A DNA stretch of 64,000 bases from Plantago ovata (lineage: Eukaryota > Streptophyta > Magnoliopsida > Lamiales > Plantaginaceae): assembly GCA_028274465.1 (NCBI GenBank), contig CM051458.1:12167566-12231565 (forward strand), read 5' to 3'. The position numbers were made by a program, and so were the translations under genes. Below the pieces are notes generated by a model. The model was not told the DNA's origin. It was given only the letters and a program-made list of their open reading frames with translations, and did no database searches. Shown piece after piece: positions 1-10,760 of the stretch; positions within the stretch are counted from its first letter, which is position 1; each line of letters begins with the position of its first letter.

Positions 1-214
1 TCATCCTTTTAGGCTTTCGGACGGCTGAACTGAGACTTTCTGATGGGGTTTTATGATGGATCACATGAAACTTGATTTGGCAATGCCCATCAGGTATGCA
101 AATGTATAATGTGCAAAGTGTGCGCTTTACTAGAAGCTCGGTATGCGCTTTTGGGCTAAGCTCAGTATCTGCGAATGGTCTTACTAAAAGAATCCTTGGA
201 TCGAGCTACTTTAA

Positions 215-1270
215 TTGTTGCCTAGTATAGAGAAACAATCAGATGCATCCTCTTCTTTGCCAGTAATCGAGTATTCATTTCCTCCAAGGAGCACTAAGAG
301 TGCTAATACAGCTAATGCATTGAGCCAACATGAAAACTTTGCTCAGGCACAACCACCGAGAAGACCTGGCTGGCAAAATGACCAGGGTTCGTTCCAATCA
401 TTCAGTCAAACGATGACAACTTCAACACATGCACCTCAACCTGATATGGTCATATCACAGAACAGCCAGAAGATGCATATGATAAAGGGTGAAATCACTG
501 AAGTGCAGAGATCAATTGCTTCTGTAGAAAAGGAACTTGTAAAACTGTCTCTCCGAAAGGATTTTCTAGGAAGAGATTCTAATGGCAGAGTTTACTTGGC
601 TTTTCAATTTCACTCGCACGGTGCTCGCCCTTGGATAATAGCCAATGGGAGTTTGTCATCTCAAGAGAAGTGTTGTGATGTGTCAGCATTCCAGGTTCTG
701 ACAAGTGGATGATATATGAGTCTGACAGGGAATTTTGGGAACTTTTCAGATGGCTTAGAGATTATAATGTGAGAGAGAAGGAGCTGAAGGAAGCCTTAGT
801 ACAGTTCCAAAGCAACAAGCTGAAGGACTGTGAGTATACTCAAACACTTGTTCTAGGCGGAGGACAAACTGAACATCTGGCTATTTCTGGTGAAATGGAT
901 CCTTTGTTGGCTGACTCTCTGGCTTCAGAGGCTCTCAAGACATTGGAAGCAAAGTTCAGTCCTTGCTCTGGGACTGAGTGGCGAAGATTATGTCCAGATT
1001 TGTTGTTCCAACCATTCTCACATATGCAACCTACGAATTAGGAATTATTGGTAGTGTTGCGCATCTCTGCGTAATGGGCTTTCTTACCTCATTGATTATG
1101 CGCTAATGTTCCACTCGAGAGTAAGATGGTAATTCAGACCAGATCCCTTCTTCTTCTTCAAGATGGCTACATCAGTCTAATGAAGCCACCATAGTAAATC
1201 CAGTGAAAGATCTGCATAGATGGTCAACTCATGCAAAAAAACAGACTGCGTGTTTCTATCCACGCAACCT
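215..1270 (+). pseudogene. MBD9-like fragment, copy 1 of a decayed local repeat
   Basis: Two overlapping open stretches (215-712 and 709-1041) read as one region of a plant MBD9-type chromatin protein. A coiled segment (EVQRSIASVEKELVKLSLR) leads into KDFLGRDSNGRVYLAF, then a WHIM-like stretch (MIYESDREFWELFRWLRDYNVREKELKEAL) and a segment with SEALKTLEAKFSPC that resembles the MBD9 region ahead of its zinc-finger part. The frame changes near 705, where a CAG could be an old splice acceptor. No methyl-CpG-binding or PHD domain is present, so this is only a piece of a gene whose normal product exceeds 2,000 residues. The same DNA, including about 230 bases of non-coding tail, recurs at 5184, 5605 and 6455. 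Assignment is by motif memory only; a different WHIM/DDT-domain protein is possible. Confidence 0.55.
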
Positions 1271-2398
1271 GACAGTTCACTTTCTTGGTTGACTATAAGC
1301 CACATAACAAGTGAGTCTTCATCAAGGCCATTAGTTGGCCAAGCTTCTGAAATTCTTAGGATTCTCAAGATCAATCTGCTTGATATTTGATGCTAGCTGC
1401 ATTACCTGAAGATGCTTTGTGGCCGTCACGGTGGGCATCAAAAAAGAAATTTGTGTGGCGTGCGTTTGTTAAATCTGCGCAGTCTATATGAAGAATGAGG
1501 TTATAAGTTCTATTCGTACACATTTTCTTCCGGATTCTGCGATATCGGTTCTATTACTGTATGCCAATTATGAAGTGCAATCTCTCTTCCTTTTTAAAAC
1601 TTTTGTGTTCAATTTTATTTTAGGATCTAAACACGATAGAGGTAGTTAACCAAGTGCATTGATTTTTGGAGTTACCTAGCTAGCTGAAAATGGTAAGTTG
1701 AGTTCACATAGTTTTTCAATAGATACAAAATAATCTCCCGAGTACATTTTGTGCCTAGCAAAATTATCTTTGAAGATCGTATATCTTTACATTGTGTGTC
1801 TAGCTACTTTTAAACCACCATTTAATTAAGTGGCAGGTAGAGTTTGCGCACTTCAATTGTGGTTACAAAACAGGATCAGATACATACCTTTCTGCTTGCA
1901 TCCCAAACTCACAATTTTATCATACTATCATTTAAGGCAGTGGAAGGAGGAATTCAATTCAAATATTTACTAGAATAAAACCGCATCATGTGTAGCGTGT
2001 GATATTTGAATACTATAGTAAAGTAATAATGATGGATCGATAATGATTATTTACTACTGAATTATTTTACGCTTAAAAGACCTTATCATACATTATCTCA
2101 AATCAGTTTTATTATTAATTATTAATCCTCGTAAAACTGACGAAAATTATATAATCTGTAACCAGACACATCAGACATCTGGTTAGAGATTATGTAACTA
2201 TCATCCGTTTCGCATGGATTAATAATTTATAGTGCTATAATACACTCCAACCAGCATTTGTGGATAATTATTAAGTTGGTTATATTAATTTGGATAGCCA
2301 TGTTACTTCCTTATGACTTATGAGAAGAAGTTGAGAAGCCACCCACGACAGTTGTGGATCAGATATTCTTTATAGTTCCACACAACTGTTAATTGAAG
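1271..2398. other. Intergenic, AT-rich, one hairpin
   Basis: No gene seen. At about 2150-2205 there is an inverted repeat (ATAATCT-GTAACCAGA and TCTGGTTA-GAGATTAT around an 11-base loop) that may be the core of an unclassified MITE. The rest is AT-rich non-coding sequence upstream of the P450 pseudogene. Confidence 0.5.
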
Positions 2399-4785
2399 AT
2401 GTTGTTTTCAATACTAGTAGCTATTGTGAGTGGATTGTTCATACAACTTTATGTTTCACTTGTAATCAAGCCTAAAAAATACGTAATTTCTTCAAGCAAC
2501 AAGGTATCGACGGACCCCCTTCGATGATCATGCTTGGGAACATACTCGAGATCAAGAAAGCTCGACAAGCTGCCAATAGCGCTACCATCGATCAGCCTCA
2601 CCCTCCCATACTCCACGACGCCACTGTCCTTCCCTTTCTTGAGCAATGGAGAAAGCAATATGGTATTGATTTTACTTTCGTTATTGGGGACTTCATGATA
2701 TATTTTTTGCTAGAAAATGTATCCTTTTTATTTAAGTTGATGTCTTGCATGCATGCGCTAAATCTTAATTGCTAGCACTTATATGAAATTCCTCAGAAAG
2801 CCAAAAAAAATTTTTGTTTTTTTTTTTTTTTCTGACATTAATTTTGCTCTCTTATATATCGGCAGGTAAGTTGTACATGTTTTCTCTTGGTAAGATGCAA
2901 ATACTACATATGAGCAATCCTGAAATGGTGAAAGAACTAACAACCAACACATCGACGGATTTGGGTAAGCCATCTTATCAGCAAAAAGACCTCGGCCCTT
3001 TGCTAGGACAGGGCATTTTGTCTTCAAATGGTACGGTTTGGTCACGACAAAGGAAAATCATGGCCCCTGAACTATTCATGGACAAAATCAAGGTATAAAT
3101 TTTTCAAATTCGAATGTTAAACTCTTAAACTATTGGAAAATTTTAGCATTATATATGCCAACTTAATATAAAATCGATAGCATTTTCCCACCCAAAAAAA
3201 TTATTTCATGGGCTTGTCTCTGAGGGACTAATTAAAGGAATTTGTATGACGTACGGAATGATGGACATAATTACAGAGTCGGCTCTCGCCCTTATAGATT
3301 CATGGAAACATGAAATTGAAACCGTTGGATCTACAAATGTCGAGGTCACAGTTGATGAATTTGATGAAGCGGTTTTCGGGTGACATAATATCAAGAGCTT
3401 GCTTCGGAAGCAACTATTCTAGAGGGGAAGGTATTTTTACCAAGTTTGGGGTTTTGCAACACTTAGTGCCCGAAAAGTCTATGATGATTGGCATTCCAGG
3501 GTTAAGGTATTGAAATCAGACTATTTTTCTTTCCACGCATTTCTAACTTGTTTTGAACGAATGACGATTTTTAGCCGTCATAATAAACTCTATCTTTGCA
3601 GACATTTTTTTTTCCAATAATAATATACATAGCAACGATTGTTTGACAGATATCTTCCAACAAAATGAAATAGACAAATTTGGGCACTAAAGAAGGAAAT
3701 ATGCGCGTTGATTTTAAATGTTGTCAAGGAACGGGAACAAACAACTGGATATGAGAAGGATTTGCTGCAGACGCTTGTTCAGGGTGCAAGAAATAGCAAT
3801 TTCAGTTCAAGTGGAGTGGATCAATTCATTGTTGATAATTGCAGAAATATCTATCTGGCTGGATCTGAGACTTCTGCAGTTTCAGCTTCCTGGTGTCTCA
3901 TGTTATTAGTTTCTAATCTCGTGTCAGAGATGAGGTTAATGAAACTTGCCAGGGTCGGGTCCCTGACATAGATATGCTTCGTAATATGAAACAGGTGTGC
4001 ACGCGTATTAACTAAACGTAACTCACATTTCTCCTACAATTTTGAACACTAACATCTCTTAATTTGTGCACTCGAGTCTCGACTTAAGGCATTTTGTATG
4101 ATATTAACTTGATCGTAATAAATTTTGCCTTTAAAAAGAAATTAATTAGGAATTTGGCAAGAATAGATTCAAACTTTTAAATTTTGAATGACTACTTTCT
4201 TCATTCTTTTTTCCCACCTCATTTTCTGCTAAAAATAAGAGGGAATATTGCATTATATCCAGTCCAGTTGCAGGAATATGCACGAAGTTATACAAATATA
4301 TGCATTTTTACTTTTAAAAACTTATATTGTTCTATCGTTTTTCTTATTTAAATTTATAGTTGAACATGGTTATTCAAGAGACAATGCGGCTCTACCCTCC
4401 AACACCTATCCTGTCAAGGGAAGCCCTGAAGGACGTGAAAATCGGCAACATTGTGGTGTCCAAGGGTGTCAATGTTTGGACAATGGTCGCAGCACTGCAT
4501 ACTGACACTAGTATTTGGGGGGAAGATGCCCTAGAATTCAAACCAGAAAGATTCATGAATGGGATTGTCGGAGCGTGCAAGAGCCCAAGCTCTTATATGC
4601 CATTTGGGTTCGGGCAACGGGTGTGTATAGGGAAGAATTTGGCCATGGTGGAGCTCAAGGTCCTTATTGCTCTTATTTTGACAAACTTTAACTTCTCTCT
4701 GTCTCGCAAGTATATTCACTGCCCAGTTATGAAAATCTTGATAGAACCCAAGCATGGAGTTCAAATTTTGATAAGCAAAGTTTGA
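2399..4785 (+). pseudogene. Cytochrome P450 pseudogene, CYP714-like
   Basis: A five-exon P450 of the CYP72 clan, closest to CYP714 (family members oxidise gibberellins and related diterpenoids at the ER). Exons lie at about 2399-2662 (membrane anchor, then GIDGPPSMIMLGN), 2866-3092 (LDLGKPSYQQKD, GILSSNGTVWSRQRK), about 3230-3507, about 3650-3993 (I-helix AGSETS) and 4364-4785 (K-helix ETMR, haem loop FGFGQRVCIG). Lesions seen: a frame change at the A-run 2474-2479; an unclean exon-3 acceptor; an extra base at about 3363; an in-frame TGA at 3666-3668; and a small deletion with frame change after about 3900. The last exon is fully open to a TGA stop. Introns are retained, so this is a decayed gene and not a retrocopy. 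Family placement is from motif recognition; the subfamily is uncertain. Confidence 0.8.
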
Positions 4786-5183
4786 TGGTGGTTTTATTCT
4801 CTCATTTGCAAATTCAATTGTTTCTTTCTTTTTTTCTTCATTCTTAGTATTCGATTATGATATACCAGTATTTGCATACACATTTTACTGCATTTTACGT
4901 GTTCGTTGTATTAATAATGGTTTAAATTACAATTAAACAAGATTATTTTATGTATTAGCTAATTAATTACAATGAGTTCCGCCTCAACCATCTTATAAAC
5001 TCCTTTACCGTACCACTACGCCTCAAGTCTTCTGCCTCAACCACTTTATAACTCTTTTGTTGCTGCCAAGGCTCGAACTCAACACTTCCTGCATATATAC
5101 AACTTCAACTCCTTATATATTATGTTGTTTACCTACGTGTAATATTGCATTATATTTTAATGCTTTTTCCTTACATGTTCTAG
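4786..5183. other. Intergenic, no gene seen
   Basis: AT-rich sequence between the P450 pseudogene and the second MBD9-like repeat copy. A near-direct duplication of a CCTCAAC-containing segment occurs around 4983-5045. Nothing else is supported. Confidence 0.5.
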
Positions 5184-5595
5184 GCAAAGGATAAGCTGAA
5201 CATCTAGCTATTTCAGATAAAAAAATCCTTTGTTGGTTGACTCTTTGGCTTCAATATTTGAAGCTATATTTGGTCCTTTCCCACAGACTGATTGGCGAGG
5301 ATTATGTCCAAATTTGTCATTCCAACCATTTTCAAAGATGCGATCAACGAACTAGAAATTATTAGTAGTGGTGCGCATCGCTGCGTAATGGGCATTCTTA
5401 CCTCATTGATTATGCGCTAAAGTTTCACTCGAGAGTAAGATGGTCATTCAACCAAAATCCCTTCTTCTTCAACATGATTAGAGTAATGTAATGAAGCCAC
5501 CATAGTAAAGTCCAATCAAAGATCTGCATTGACGATGGTCAACTCGTGCAGATAACAGACCGAATGATGAAGGATCTAGAATTTCTATATCCACG
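5184..5595 (+). pseudogene. MBD9-like repeat, copy 2 (3' half only)
   Basis: Aligns by eye with 861-1265 of copy 1. It holds the decayed SLASxxLE...GPF..TDWRGLCPNL segment, followed by the shared non-coding tail (GCGCATCGCTGCGTAATGGGC and ATGAAGCCACCATAGTAAA). The coding frame is broken throughout. The tail runs directly into copy 3, which shows a tandem arrangement. Confidence 0.6.
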
Positions 5596-5604
5596 CGGAC
5601 TATA

Positions 5605-6445
5605 ATATTGGTCATATCACAGATAAACAACCAAAATATGCTTATGATAAAGGGTGAAATCTCTAAAAATGCATAGATCAATTGCTACATTAGAAAAGGA
5701 ACTTGTAAAACTGTCCCCCTCTCTCTCTTTCTCCAAATGGATTTTCTGGGAAGAGATTCTAATGGCATAGTTTACTTGGATTTTCACTTGTACGATGCTC
5801 GCCCATGGATAATAACCAATGAGAGTTTGTTATCTCAAGAGAAGTGTTATGAAGTGTTCAACAACATTCCAAAAATCTAATAAGTGGATGATACGAGTGT
5901 TGACAGGGAATTTTGGGAACTTTTCAGATGGCATAGAGATGATAATGTGACAGAGAAGAAAGTGAAGGAAGCCTTAGTACAGTTCCAAGAAACAAGTCGT
6001 AGGATAGTGAGATACTCAGACGCATGTTCTAAGCGGGGGACAAACTAAACATCTAGCTATGTTTAGTATAATTATAGATTCTTTGTTGGTTGAATCTCTG
6101 GCTTCAACATTTGAAGAAATATTTGGTCCTTTCCTAGGGACTGAGTGGCGAGAATTATGTCCAACTTTGTTCTTTCAACCATTCTCAAAGATGCGAACAA
6201 CAAACTAGGAATTATTGGTAGTGGTGCGCTTCTCTCCGTAATGGGCTTTCTTACATCATTGATTATGAGCTAATGTTTCACTTGAGAGTACGATGGAAAT
6301 TCAACCAAGATCCGTTCTTCTTCAAGATGGCTACAGTAGTCTAATGAAGCCACCATAGTAAATCCAGTGAAAGATCTGCTTAGATGGTCAACTCATACAG
6401 AAAACAGATCGCATGATGAAGATATAGTGTTGCTATCCATACAGA
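5605..6445 (+). pseudogene. MBD9-like repeat, copy 3 (whole unit)
   Basis: Aligns with 447-1265 of copy 1: starts at GTCATATCACAG, contains the GATTTTCTGGGAAGAGATTC segment (LGRDSNG), the WHIM-like stretch and the same tail. Many indels and stops. It is the clearest full unit and gives a repeat length of roughly 840 bases. Confidence 0.6.
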
Positions 6446-6454
6446 CTGATCACC

Positions 6455-7490
6455 CGACAACAACTAGAAGATGCATATGGTAAATGGTGAAAAGGGTGAA
6501 ATCTCTGAAATGCATAGATCAATTGCTTCTTTAGAAAAGTACTCATAGAAATGTCTCTCCAAAAGGATTTTCTAGGAAGAGATTTTAATGGTAGAGTTTG
6601 CTTGGCTTTTCACTCGCATAGTGCCTGCCCTTGGATACTAGGCAATGACAGTTTTTCATCTCAAGAGAAGTGTTTTGAAGTATTCAACAACATTCTAGGT
6701 TCTTGTGAGGTGTTATCTCAACAACTGTTTCCGAATGCAATCAGGAAAAGGTAATTGTCTCCATTAGGAAATCAATTCCTATTTGAATTTAATTCCTATT
6801 CGAATTCCTTTAGGTATAGCTGCAAATTGAAGGCTATATAAAGGGGTGATTATTGCATGCTCATAACCAGATCTGGAGACATAACAACACAGCTTGAAGA
6901 CCCGGTTCGACTACTTCGAAGGGTGATATATTATAGATTATAGGTTCTAGCTTTGAGAGACAGATTTGTTCTTGTTTCTTGCATACTGTTAGGGACTTGT
7001 AATTGACGTTGATATAATATATTGAAGCTGGTGATCTCCGTGGACGTAGGTTATTTAGAACCGAACCACGTTAAACTCTTGTGTTCTTTCTTGCTTATCG
7101 TTCTTGCTCTGTTTTCTGGTTTTGGTTGCTTGGTTGTGTGTTTGATTGGTGCAGCTGATCTTGGTGGTTTAGTTGTGTTGTGAGCTTTTGTGATTAGGTA
7201 TAATCGACTATTGTTGAATCGAACTCAACAGTTCTGATAAGTGGATGGTATATGAGTCTGATAGGGAAATTTGGAAACTTTTCAGATGGCTTAGAGATGA
7301 CAATGTGAGAGAGAAGGAAATGAATTAAGAAGCCTTAAAGAATTTCTAAGAAACAATTTGTAGGACAATGAGTATACTCAAATGCATGTTCTAGGCGGAT
7401 GACAATCTGAACATCTGGCTATTTTCGGTAAAAAAGATACTTTGTTGGCTAACTATATGCCTTAAACATGTGAAGCTATATTTGGTAACA
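6455..7490 (+). pseudogene. MBD9-like repeat, copy 4, split by a solo LTR
   Basis: The left part (6455-6703) encodes MSLQKDFLGRDFNGRVCLAF and the right part (7231-about 7490) continues with SDKWMVYESDREIWKLF. They are one unit separated by the LTR at 6704-7230. This copy keeps the LGRDxNGR motif better than copy 3. After 7490 the similarity fades. Confidence 0.6.
6704..7230. mobile_element. Solo LTR, Ty1/copia type, TSD GTTCT
   Basis: A 527-base insertion starts TGTGAGGTGTTATC and ends GAATCGAACTCAACA, so it has the TG...CA termini of an LTR. It is flanked by the 5-base duplication GTTCT (6699-6703 and 7231-7235). Inside are a TATA box (GGCTATATAAAGGGG near 6833) and a CCGTGGACGTAGG...GAACCACGTTAAA segment typical of plant copia LTRs. 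No primer-binding site or internal coding follows, so it is a solo LTR left by LTR-LTR recombination. Its insertion postdates the MBD9-like repeat. Confidence 0.85.
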
Positions 7491-7991
7491 AAAAAAATGA
7501 TGCTCTTAAGAGTCGATTTTTTGTGAGTTATAGTCCACGTTTTTTGCTTGTGTTTATATAGTTTTCAATGATTCTTAACAACAAAGTAATTGTCTTTAAG
7601 TTGTAAGGTAATCCCCATGTTGTGTATGCAACTTAATGATTTTTCCTTTGAATTTTCATGTTGTGTTTTAGGCTCTGGCCTTATATAAGATATTGAAATT
7701 CTTTTTCCATATTGATACTTATTCGACTTTGTTGCTTTCCTTTATCCTGCACACAATAAACTAATAATGTATAACTAAATTACTTGTTAAGAAAGACACA
7801 ATATATAAGTTTCAAATCGCTATCAAGTAATCTGCCGGTAAATGTGTGAAGGACACTAATAAATAAGATATGTGTCAAGAACATCACTAAAGACACTGAG
7901 TCTTAACACAAATTTACTTGAACTAATAGGAATAAAACCAAACTTTTATCTTAAGTCCGATCAAGTATAAGTTAGTGCAATACAAGCTTGG
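7491..7991. other. Intergenic, no gene seen
   Basis: AT-rich, stop-laden sequence between repeat copy 4 and the gypsy LTR. No motif or repeat structure recognised. Confidence 0.5.
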
Positions 7992-8445
7992 TGTTGGTGG
8001 AAATTGTGCATCGTATTTTCTCAGTGGTGGTGCGTAGTGTTTAGTACGTGGAAAAGGTTCGAGTACAGTGAATGAAAGGAAACAACATGAAAAGAAATAT
8101 CAAGTAATCTAAGAGGTTCTTCGCCGGATCAATGATCAAAATAGTAACCTGGGATTTATGAGAAAGTGATTAGAATGGTTAGGTTAGGAAATAGTGTATA
8201 AAGCTGAGGATGGTAAGAGGTTTACCTCAACACACATCCATATCCTCAATTTCTCTTCACACCAACTATTTGTAGTTGAAATGGATGACTGCCTTGGCAG
8301 GTAATCATACCGGAAGTAGCAAGTTGCAATACCCCTTTACTTCAAATAAACAATTGTTAGAGTAATATTAAAATCGCTGGGATATAATATGAATTCTATG
8401 CCACTTTTCGAATATGCCCGACTCAGATGCCACAAGGTCACAACA
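7992..8445 (-). mobile_element. Ty3/gypsy LTR (3' LTR, minus strand)
   Basis: Read on the minus strand the segment starts TGTTGTGACCTTGTGGC and ends TTTCCACCAACA, giving TGTTG...CAACA termini and a length of 454 bases. Immediately upstream on the minus strand lies a polypurine tract (CTGAAGGGGGAAG, about 8447-8461), as expected ahead of a 3' LTR. A TATA-like GCTTTATACAC occurs near 8200. No matching 5' LTR was found in the window. Confidence 0.6.
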
Positions 8446-8765
8446 TTACTTCCCCCTTCAGTTTTGCCTTGTCCTCAAGGCAAACTGAAATAGTGAAATT
8501 CCTGGATCCCAAATTTGAATTGGAAATGGAGTTCGAGAAGCATATTCAGGCACCAAGCTTTAGTTTTATCATCTTGTTCATTATGCCATACTCCAATAGC
8601 ATTTAAACTTCTTTGCAACACACTCTTGTTCGCCCAGAGAACCAAGATACTAGTGAATACATGAAAACTAGCAGCACCAATATTTTTCTTTTTAAAATGG
8701 GTAGCATAATCTTGCTCAAGGTAATTTGGTTGATAAGAGTGTGGCACTATTAATACCCTCTTCCA
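8446..8765 (-). pseudogene. Chromovirus integrase/chromodomain C-terminal remnant
   Basis: Just before the polypurine tract, minus-strand reading frames give LEDKAKLKGE, matching the LEDKV-type end of Ty3/gypsy chromovirus polyproteins. Upstream, GVWHNEQDDKTKAWC resembles the end of a chromodomain (a 'W..DE.TWE'-like block). The frame is broken. The remnant abuts SELO-derived sequence at about 8765, so the retrotransposon body is missing or was replaced. Confidence 0.45.
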
Positions 8766-10760
8766 TTATCGCAACCTCAATGCCATTTCATCATTCCAAG
8801 GGATCACCTCACTTATTTTGATAATAGATTGATGAAAGTCAACTATAACGCTTGAAACATATGCAGTTGGGTCATTGGGTGTTCTTTCATCCAATTTCAC
8901 CCATGCAGTCCATGTATCTTTGCGCTCTTTCCCGATATCCAACAGAGCAACTTTAAGAGGTACCATTAATTCATCTTCAGGAATGGTGGAATCCGCCTGG
9001 ATATTTGATAGTAACCGAAAGAAATTTGTGTAGCCAAATTTATCGACATCCATGTTCTTAAGAAGTCCACCGATCAACTGCTTATTGTACTTTGGTATAC
9101 CGAGTTTTTTGGTCATTGTAGCTTGATAACTGTTCATGAATGTTGTACCATATCTCTCCATGGCATAGTTTGCCTCCTTGTCATTAATTAACTCAGCAGC
9201 AGAAAGAGTTGTTTCAAACGGCGCTATATTCCATGAGCCTATGTCGGTTTGATTTGCAAAACAATATCTTCGGCCTGGACGATCAGTAGTATTTGGGGTG
9301 AAACTGGTATCAAATGCATCAAGAACCAGAAGGGACCATAATCAACAGTGACTCCCAACACACTCATGTTATCAGTAGTGAGCACTTCATGAGTAAGCCC
9401 AACCCCATGCGCAACGAAGGAGGTTGTGTGCTGAGCAACTACCACGACCCAAGCCGCATATTTGTTTAAGTTAAAGCTACAACTGATTCATCCCCATCTC
9501 CCGTGCTGAAAGACAAATTGTCACTTCTGTTGATGTTCTCTAAATGGGGAAAGTGATGTCTGATGCAATAATTAGCCAAAGTGCGAACAAGGCTCATATC
9601 ATCCTTCCCTCTTGAAGCATGCATCTGGTATGAATCAAAGCGTATAAAAAATGGAGAAACTTTGCACACAACTGCACCTAGTTCATCCTTTGGGTCAGGG
9701 GCGGAGACAGGGGGTGGCAGGGGGTGGCGGCCGCCACCCCAAAAAAAAAAATTTTGTTATTATTATATGTAAATTTTTAAAAAATTTAGGTTTCGCCACC
9801 CCTAAATTTTTTTATTAGTATTATTAGTATATTTATATATTTATAAGTTAGTTGGATTTATAATTAAATAATTTGAACTAATTTATAAAAGTTGAAAATA
9901 TTTTACATTAGTTATTAGTATATCTTACATTCATATAAAAAGAGATATTTTATTAATTAACTGATTTTAGAGGGTTAAAAGGGCAATCTTTTTTAATTTA
10001 TACTAAAAACTCTTTCTAACCTAATTCAACCTCTTTCAAACCTCCTCAATAATAATGAATTTAGTGTCTAAAATGGTGACCCGACCCGCCCCGAACCGTT
10101 TTACATGGACCTAACCAAATTATATATAGTACCTGCCGATCTACGTTATAACACTCCGCCACCCCCACTTTCAATTTCTGGCTCCGCCCCTGCTTTGGGT
10201 TGCCATCATAAAACATGTCCGGGGTAAAAAAAAAATCCAGTTGTCACTAAACATAGTGCACATGTTGTAGGGATCCCTAGACTGTGCATTGACTCACTGC
10301 AAAACAACTCCCTGATGCTACTACGCAAGACTGCAATACCAACTGCAAACTGAATGTATGGTGTCTTTCCAACACCCTTTAGCAGTAATTCCCACCTCTG
10401 AGACTTTGAGTTAAGTACCTCTTCCTGTGTAATTGCTCGACCATCACCCAACTGGCCAACCCATGTTCCTAATTGATGCCCTTTGTAGCATTGAGCATAA
10501 GGCTCCATCCCAGCTATGGTTGACGCGCCGGAGCATATATGCAGAAAATCAGGCCGTTCAAATTCTTTAGCATCCAATTCAAGTAAGTCAGCAACAGACC
10601 TGGACCATGCAACGAGTTGAGGGTCCTCCACCTCAAAAAATGGATTAGCTTTAGTATAACTAGCATGCAATACTTGTCGAGGAGTTGACTCAGTTCTAGG
10701 ATCAGGAGGCAGCTCATGTACAAATGAATTGTCCCACTTTAGTTCTTCCAGATTCGACCA
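8766..10760 (-). pseudogene. Selenoprotein O (SELO/YdiU) retrocopy, broken
   Basis: SELO enzymes are pseudokinase-fold AMP transferases found in mitochondria and chloroplasts. On the minus strand the copy starts near 10760 (WDNSFVHELPPDPRTES), followed by FERPDF, YAQCYKGHQLGTWVGQLGDGRA, a KGVGKTPY block (usual form KGAGKTPYSR) and HSLGIPTT. It continues after a hAT insertion with SYQMHASRGKDDMS, HGVGLTHEVLTTDNMSVLG (holding the catalytic-type TDNMS) and MERYGTTFMNSYQATMTKKLG. Frame breaks lie between 9445 and 9466 and between 9161 and 9239. About 500 residues of SELO are contiguous with no intron, which suggests a retrocopy. The C-terminal part is missing: it runs into chromovirus sequence at 8765. 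The N-terminus is fused in frame to unrecognised sequence. Confidence 0.85.
9696..10192. mobile_element. hAT non-autonomous element, TSD CTTTGGGT
   Basis: A 497-base element with terminal inverted repeats CAGGGGCGGAGACAG (left) and CTGGCTCCGCCCCTG (right, the complement of CAGGGGCGGAGCCAG). It is flanked by the 8-base duplication CTTTGGGT (9688-9695 and 10193-10200). These are hallmarks of hAT transposons. The interior is AT-rich and non-coding. It sits in the SELO retrocopy within the DMFYDGNPK|DELG region; removing it and one duplication copy reconnects the flanking SELO frames. Confidence 0.93.
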
